The notes under the pieces are model-generated. The model had not been told where the DNA came from. It did no database searches and saw nothing but the letters and a program-made list of their open reading frames with translations. From NCBI RefSeq assembly GCF_963668385.1, contig NZ_OY764327.1, positions 6,207,091 to 6,271,090 on the forward strand: a stretch of 64,000 nt of DNA, read 5' to 3'. The position numbers and the translations under genes are program-made. This stretch comes from an uncultured Carboxylicivirga sp. (GTDB lineage: Bacteria > Bacteroidota > Bacteroidia > Bacteroidales > Marinilabiliaceae). Below are positions 60,837 to 64,000 of the stretch, in pieces (within the stretch, counting starts at the first letter, position 1; the number at the start of each line of letters is the position of its first letter).

Positions 60837-62528
60837 TTATTTTTCTTTCTCAAATGGCCATGCAGCAACTCCACCTTCAAGCACTTTTACGTTAGTGTAT
60901 CCATGTGCTTGTAATAAAACTGCTGCTTCATAACCACGTAGTGAAATTTTACAATAAGTGATAATCTCTTTGTTTTTATCTTCCGGTAGTTCATTTAGCC
61001 TTATACGGAGCATTCCTATCGGGATTAATGTCTCTCCAATACCTAAGCGTGTTTGTTCGTACTCATCAGCTCCACGGACATCCAGTATAAACAGGTCTTC
61101 TTTGTTATCCAGTTTTTCTTTTAATTCTAATGAAGATATTCCATTAAAAATACCGTGCATTTTATTTTGTAATATATGTGCTGATGCTATGCTATGGTCA
61201 ATAGCTAAAGAAAACGGAGGTGCATAGGGAAGGTCGGCATTTACCATGTCATCAACCGTTAAACCACCTTTTATGGCAGTAGCCCAAATAGCCAGTTGTT
61301 TGCTTACATCGCCTGGACCAAGGCATTGCGCTCCCAGAATTTTGCCAGTAGTTTTTTCTGCAAGCAATTTAGTTATTAGCAATTTACCATCCATAAAGCC
61401 AGGTTTATCAGGACTAGCATTTACAACTTTCTCAAAATCCATTCCTGCTTCCTTTGCTTTGGATTCTGATAATCCGGTTATCCCAATGCCATAATCAAAC
61501 AATTTACAAATACCTGTTTGTTGTGTTCCGGGAAAAGTAGCAACATTTCCTTTAATAACATTTTCGCCAGCCACACGTCCCTCAAGGTTTGCAAGGTCGC
61601 CATAGGGAGCAAGTACGCTATTTCTTGTAATGATATTTTTAATTTCGCAACAATCGCCTGCTGCATAAACGTCAGAGGTAGACGTTTGCATGTGTTCATC
61701 GACAAGAATACCACCTAATGCTCCAATTTTTAGCCCTGCCTCTTTTGCTAGTTTAACATTGGGTTTTACACCTATGGCTACCACAGCTAATTCGCACGGG
61801 ATTTCAGTTCCGTTTTGAAGTTTTACACCTGTAAGTTTACCGTTTTCTCCAAGAAATTCAGCAACCCCATTTTGGGTAATAACATTAGCCTTAGTCTTGA
61901 GGTAGTTCTCAACCAACTTAGCCATCTTCCAATCGAGAAATGTAAGAAGCTGAGGAAGCAATTCAATCATGGTAAGTTCGATGCCTGCTAAGTGTAAAGC
62001 TTCAAGTGTTTCAATACCTATTAATCCTCCACCAATAACAACGGCTTTTTTAATCTTACCTTCATCTCGGATTTTGCGCAAGTAATCAGCATCTTGCATC
62101 GACTGTAAAGTTGTTATCCCATTAAGGTTTGTTCCGGGTATTGGAGGCATATTTGCTGTCGCTCCTGTAGTAATGATTAACTTATCATATTCCTGAGAGC
62201 CTTGTTCTCCACTTGTTAAATCCTTAAATTCAATCTTCTTGTTTTTGATATCTATTTTTGTAACCTCGGTATTTACTTTAGCTAAAATACCTTTGGCGTT
62301 CCAATAAAACTTAGGGTCGCGAACCGCACCTGTGGGAGTGCAAAGTAATTTGTTGCGGTCATCGAAAAAACCACCAACAAAATATGGGTATCCACAGGAT
62401 GCCATTGATAAATCGGGACTTTTCTGAAATATTGTTATTTCTGCATTTTCGTCCATTCTTCTTGCCCTTGCAGCTGCTTTGGGGCCGGCAGCTGACCCAC
62501 CAATTACAATTATCTTTTTTGCCATCAT
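60837..62528 (-). CDS. CoA-disulfide/persulfide reductase with C-terminal rhodanese domain
   Basis: 563 residues. The FAD fold starts IIVIGGSAAGPKAAARAR. The redox Cys is in LSMASCGYPYFVGG near residue 44, the NAD fold in AVVIGGGLIGIETLEAL, and the dimer domain has YAAGDCCEI and APPFSLAIDHS. A rhodanese domain follows from about residue 455 (LDVRGADEYEQTRLG), with a Cys in ITYCKISLRGYEA at the sulfur-accepting position. This is the layout of NADH-dependent persulfide reductases, which reduce CoA persulfide and polysulfide. Sulfane-sulfur handling is therefore its likely role. Confidence 0.92.
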   Translation of the reverse strand: MMAKKIIVIGGSAAGPKAAARARRMDENAEITIFQKSPDLSMASCGYPYFVGGFFDDRNKLLCTPTGAVRDPKFYWNAKGILAKVNTEVTKIDIKNKKIEFKDLTSGEQGSQEYDKLIITTGATANMPPIPGTNLNGITTLQSMQDADYLRKIRDEGKIKKAVVIGGGLIGIETLEALHLAGIELTMIELLPQLLTFLDWKMAKLVENYLKTKANVITQNGVAEFLGENGKLTGVKLQNGTEIPCELAVVAIGVKPNVKLAKEAGLKIGALGGILVDEHMQTSTSDVYAAGDCCEIKNIITRNSVLAPYGDLANLEGRVAGENVIKGNVATFPGTQQTGICKLFDYGIGITGLSESKAKEAGMDFEKVVNASPDKPGFMDGKLLITKLLAEKTTGKILGAQCLGPGDVSKQLAIWATAIKGGLTVDDMVNADLPYAPPFSLAIDHSIASAHILQNKMHGIFNGISSLELKEKLDNKEDLFILDVRGADEYEQTRLGIGETLIPIGMLRIRLNELPEDKNKEIITYCKISLRGYEAAVLLQAHGYTNVKVLEGGVAAWPFEKEK

Positions 62529-62659
62529 ATTAACCTTTTTTATTAATTACTGTTCCTTTTATTTTAAAATTTGAATTCACAAGTTTCAACATCGTTTAAT
62601 TAAATCTATCTCAAAGTCATGAATGGTTCTATGATTTAGTTTGAGCCGATTATAATTAA

Positions 62660-63415
62660 TTATTTTACAGTAAGAAAACCATGTTTCTCCCAAATTTTCA
62701 ATCCTTTTTCAGAAGTAATATATTCATAAAGTTTATTCACTTTCGGGTTATCGACAACCATATAACTTATAAATTCAATAGGCTTATGTGAGTTTTGAGG
62801 GAATGTACCAATAACCTTAACTTTTGTGGATTTAATAGCATCAGAGGCAAAAACAACACTTGCGCTTACCTCACCCAGCTCGGCATAGCTTAAAGCTGCC
62901 CTAACATCTCTGGCATTTATAAAACGACCTCTAAAAGCAGAATCCCAACCAAAGTATTCCAAACTTTGCATTAAGTATCTGCCTGCCGGAACTGTTTCAG
63001 GATTACCAATGCCAATTTTACCCTGAATAATATTTGGTAAATCTGTTTGTTGATTAATCTCTATGGATTGCAGCTTACTGTTTTTAGGAGCAACTAAAAC
63101 AAGTTCGTTCTGTGCTACGGTATAAGATGTGCTATCTATAACTAATTGCTTTTCCTCTGCATAGTCAGCCCATTGTTTGCTGGCAAATATTATCATATCA
63201 GCAGGTGCACCCGATTCAAGTTGCCTAACAAGTATTGCAGAACTTGCCAGACTTAACTTAACTTCAATGCTAGTTTCTTCTCTAAATTTATTAGCGATTT
63301 CCTTTACGGCATCTGTCATACCAACTCCGGCGAAAAGTATAAGGTTTTCGCGTGGGGTTTGTTTACACCCTGTAAGTACAACTATTAACGATATGCTTAT
63401 AATTAATCTTATCAT
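62660..63415 (-). CDS. ModA-like molybdate/tungstate- or oxyanion-binding lipoprotein
   Basis: 251 residues. A lipoprotein signal (SLIVVLTGCKQT) precedes an ABC-type binding protein of the ModA fold: LILFAGVGMTDAVKEIANKF, LASSAILVRQLESGAPADMI, GIGNPETVPAGRYLMQSLEY and ARDVRAALSYAELGEVSASV. The ASS and AG-Y motifs are the oxyanion contacts of ModA. No ModB permease or ATPase is within the window; they may lie further right beyond the MBL gene. It is 7 bases after the MBL gene, in one operon. Confidence 0.88.
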   Translation of the reverse strand: MIRLIISISLIVVLTGCKQTPRENLILFAGVGMTDAVKEIANKFREETSIEVKLSLASSAILVRQLESGAPADMIIFASKQWADYAEEKQLVIDSTSYTVAQNELVLVAPKNSKLQSIEINQQTDLPNIIQGKIGIGNPETVPAGRYLMQSLEYFGWDSAFRGRFINARDVRAALSYAELGEVSASVVFASDAIKSTKVKVIGTFPQNSHKPIEFISYMVVDNPKVNKLYEYITSEKGLKIWEKHGFLTVK

Positions 63416-63422
63416 ATTAGTT

Positions 63423-64000
63423 TTAAAATTTTAAAATCATCCCTGTTTTAATTTGAGGAAAACTAAATTCCTTGCGAAATGCAATTAGTGCATCTAATTG
63501 TGTACAATGCGCTGGATATATGTTTTGAATATTCTGATTCTTTAAAAAGCGAATGGTTTCTTTGGTCTGTTTATTGTCTGTTTTTAGGTGGAAACCGCCT
63601 ATAACTGCTTTTACTTTTGTTATACCTGTTACTTTTTGTGCATGTAGGATAGTATTACAAATACCTGAATGTGCACATCCGCTAATAATGATAAGTTCAT
63701 CATTTTGCACTACGACTATGGCAGAATCATCTGGCACATAATCAGGTTGATTTTGTTTATCAATAAAAGGAGTAGTTTTTGATTCAAATTCAGTTAGTCG
63801 TGGAATTTCACCAAGAAAATAAATATCTTTAAAAACTATATAAGGTTGCTCTGTGGTTATCAAGTTATATTTGTGCTTAACTTCACCCTCTGTTAAGCCT
63901 AAACCAATATAACTGTTATCATTTCCTCGAAACCTTTCCATAAAAGATAAAGGGTGGGTGATTAGAGCTTTGTCTTTAAGGTTTGCTAATCCGTTACCGT
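63423..64000 (-). CDS. MBL-fold metallohydrolase, C-terminal part
   Basis: The frame is open to the right window edge. An ATG at 63939-63941 lies inside the domain and is not the start: upstream codons read LANLKDKALITHPLSFM in frame, a normal MBL stretch. Visible are SAIVVVQNDELIIISGCAHS, GICNTILHAQKVTG, IGGFHL and NIYPAHCTQLDAL, the second half of the family related to dihydropterin-ribofuranosylaminobenzene-phosphate synthase. The first metal motif HxHxDH lies beyond the window. Substrate is unknown. Its place beside ModA suggests a link to molybdopterin or metal handling (weak inference). Confidence 0.82.
   Translation of the reverse strand, partial: GNGLANLKDKALITHPLSFMERFRGNDNSYIGLGLTEGEVKHKYNLITTEQPYIVFKDIYFLGEIPRLTEFESKTTPFIDKQNQPDYVPDDSAIVVVQNDELIIISGCAHSGICNTILHAQKVTGITKVKAVIGGFHLKTDNKQTKETIRFLKNQNIQNIYPAHCTQLDALIAFRKEFSFPQIKTGMILKF

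Noticed and set aside
63423-63941. MBL protein starting at the ATG 63939-63941
   Set aside because: In-frame MBL-like codons (ALITHPLSF) precede it up to the window edge, so the gene is cut, not short.

Overview
The window is an AT-rich chromosomal segment of a member of the Bacteroidota, probably a marine or saccharolytic Bacteroidales/Marinilabiliales-type organism. The evidence is two complete SusC/SusD polysaccharide-utilisation loci (PULs), each with its own ECF sigma factor and FecR anti-sigma factor, a type IX secretion (T9SS) sorting tail, NigD-like, DUF3078, DUF3820, DUF4248-like and DUF6261-like proteins, and repeated promoters of the Bacteroidota pattern TTTG-N19/20-TAnnTTTG.

Layout. 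1-14051 (minus strand) is PUL 1: ECF sigma, FecR, SusC, SusD, a GH32-like lipoprotein that has lost its catalytic residues, an intact GH32 lipoprotein, a GH36 alpha-galactosidase, an MFS sugar porter and a fructokinase cut by the window edge. GH36 plus GH32 plus fructokinase fits alpha-galactosyl sucrosides (raffinose family) or other sucrose-core fructosides. 14230-18318 holds a PHP phosphoesterase, a pterin carbinolamine dehydratase and a LuxR-type regulator with a 7TMR-DISM sensor kinase. 18461-23394 is a plus-strand run of six genes, five of them unrecognised and mostly secreted or membrane-bound, ending in a patatin-like phospholipase. A T9SS-tail relic, a terminator, about 0.9 kb of apparently eroded DNA and a DUF6261-like gene follow. 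25622-38737 (minus) is PUL 2: ECF sigma, FecR, SusC, SusD, a GH5 T9SS cargo with an inserted discoidin-like domain, a GH3 and a GH78-like protein; a beta-glucan or rhamnose-decorated glucoside is the likely substrate.

38934-43155 (minus) encodes the three enzymes of the saccharopine route of lysine breakdown. 43313-54621 is ordinary chromosome: DUF3820, pirin, DUF3078, MscS, a HAD phosphatase, a TRIC-type channel, a PIF1-like helicase fused to TPRs, a TPR lipoprotein-like protein, an M23 peptidase and a NigD-like lipoprotein.

54837-54913 is tRNA-Arg(ACG), into whose 3' side a mobile element appears to have integrated. The large serine recombinase is convergent with the tRNA and its reading frame runs through the tRNA on the opposite strand. 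The element continues with small genes (one with a J-domain-like fold carrying HSD in place of HPD, one DUF4248-like). Next comes a promoter/terminator pair bounding a possible ~135-nt RNA, headed by a cluster of six GTTAAC palindromes. 58149-64000 (minus) is a redox/sulfur-type block: archaeal-type peroxiredoxin, PerR/Fur, an ACR3-like transporter fused to CBS domains, a persulfide/CoA-disulfide reductase with rhodanese domain, a ModA-like binding lipoprotein and an MBL-fold hydrolase cut by the window edge.

Points most worth pursuing are the catalytically dead GH32, the plus-strand terminator hairpins placed just 5' of both susC genes (candidate DonS-like antisense RNAs), the six-gene patatin cluster, the recombinase/tRNA overlap, the GTTAAC-headed RNA candidate and the transporter-CBS fusion. 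All family assignments come from reading motifs; no database search was possible.
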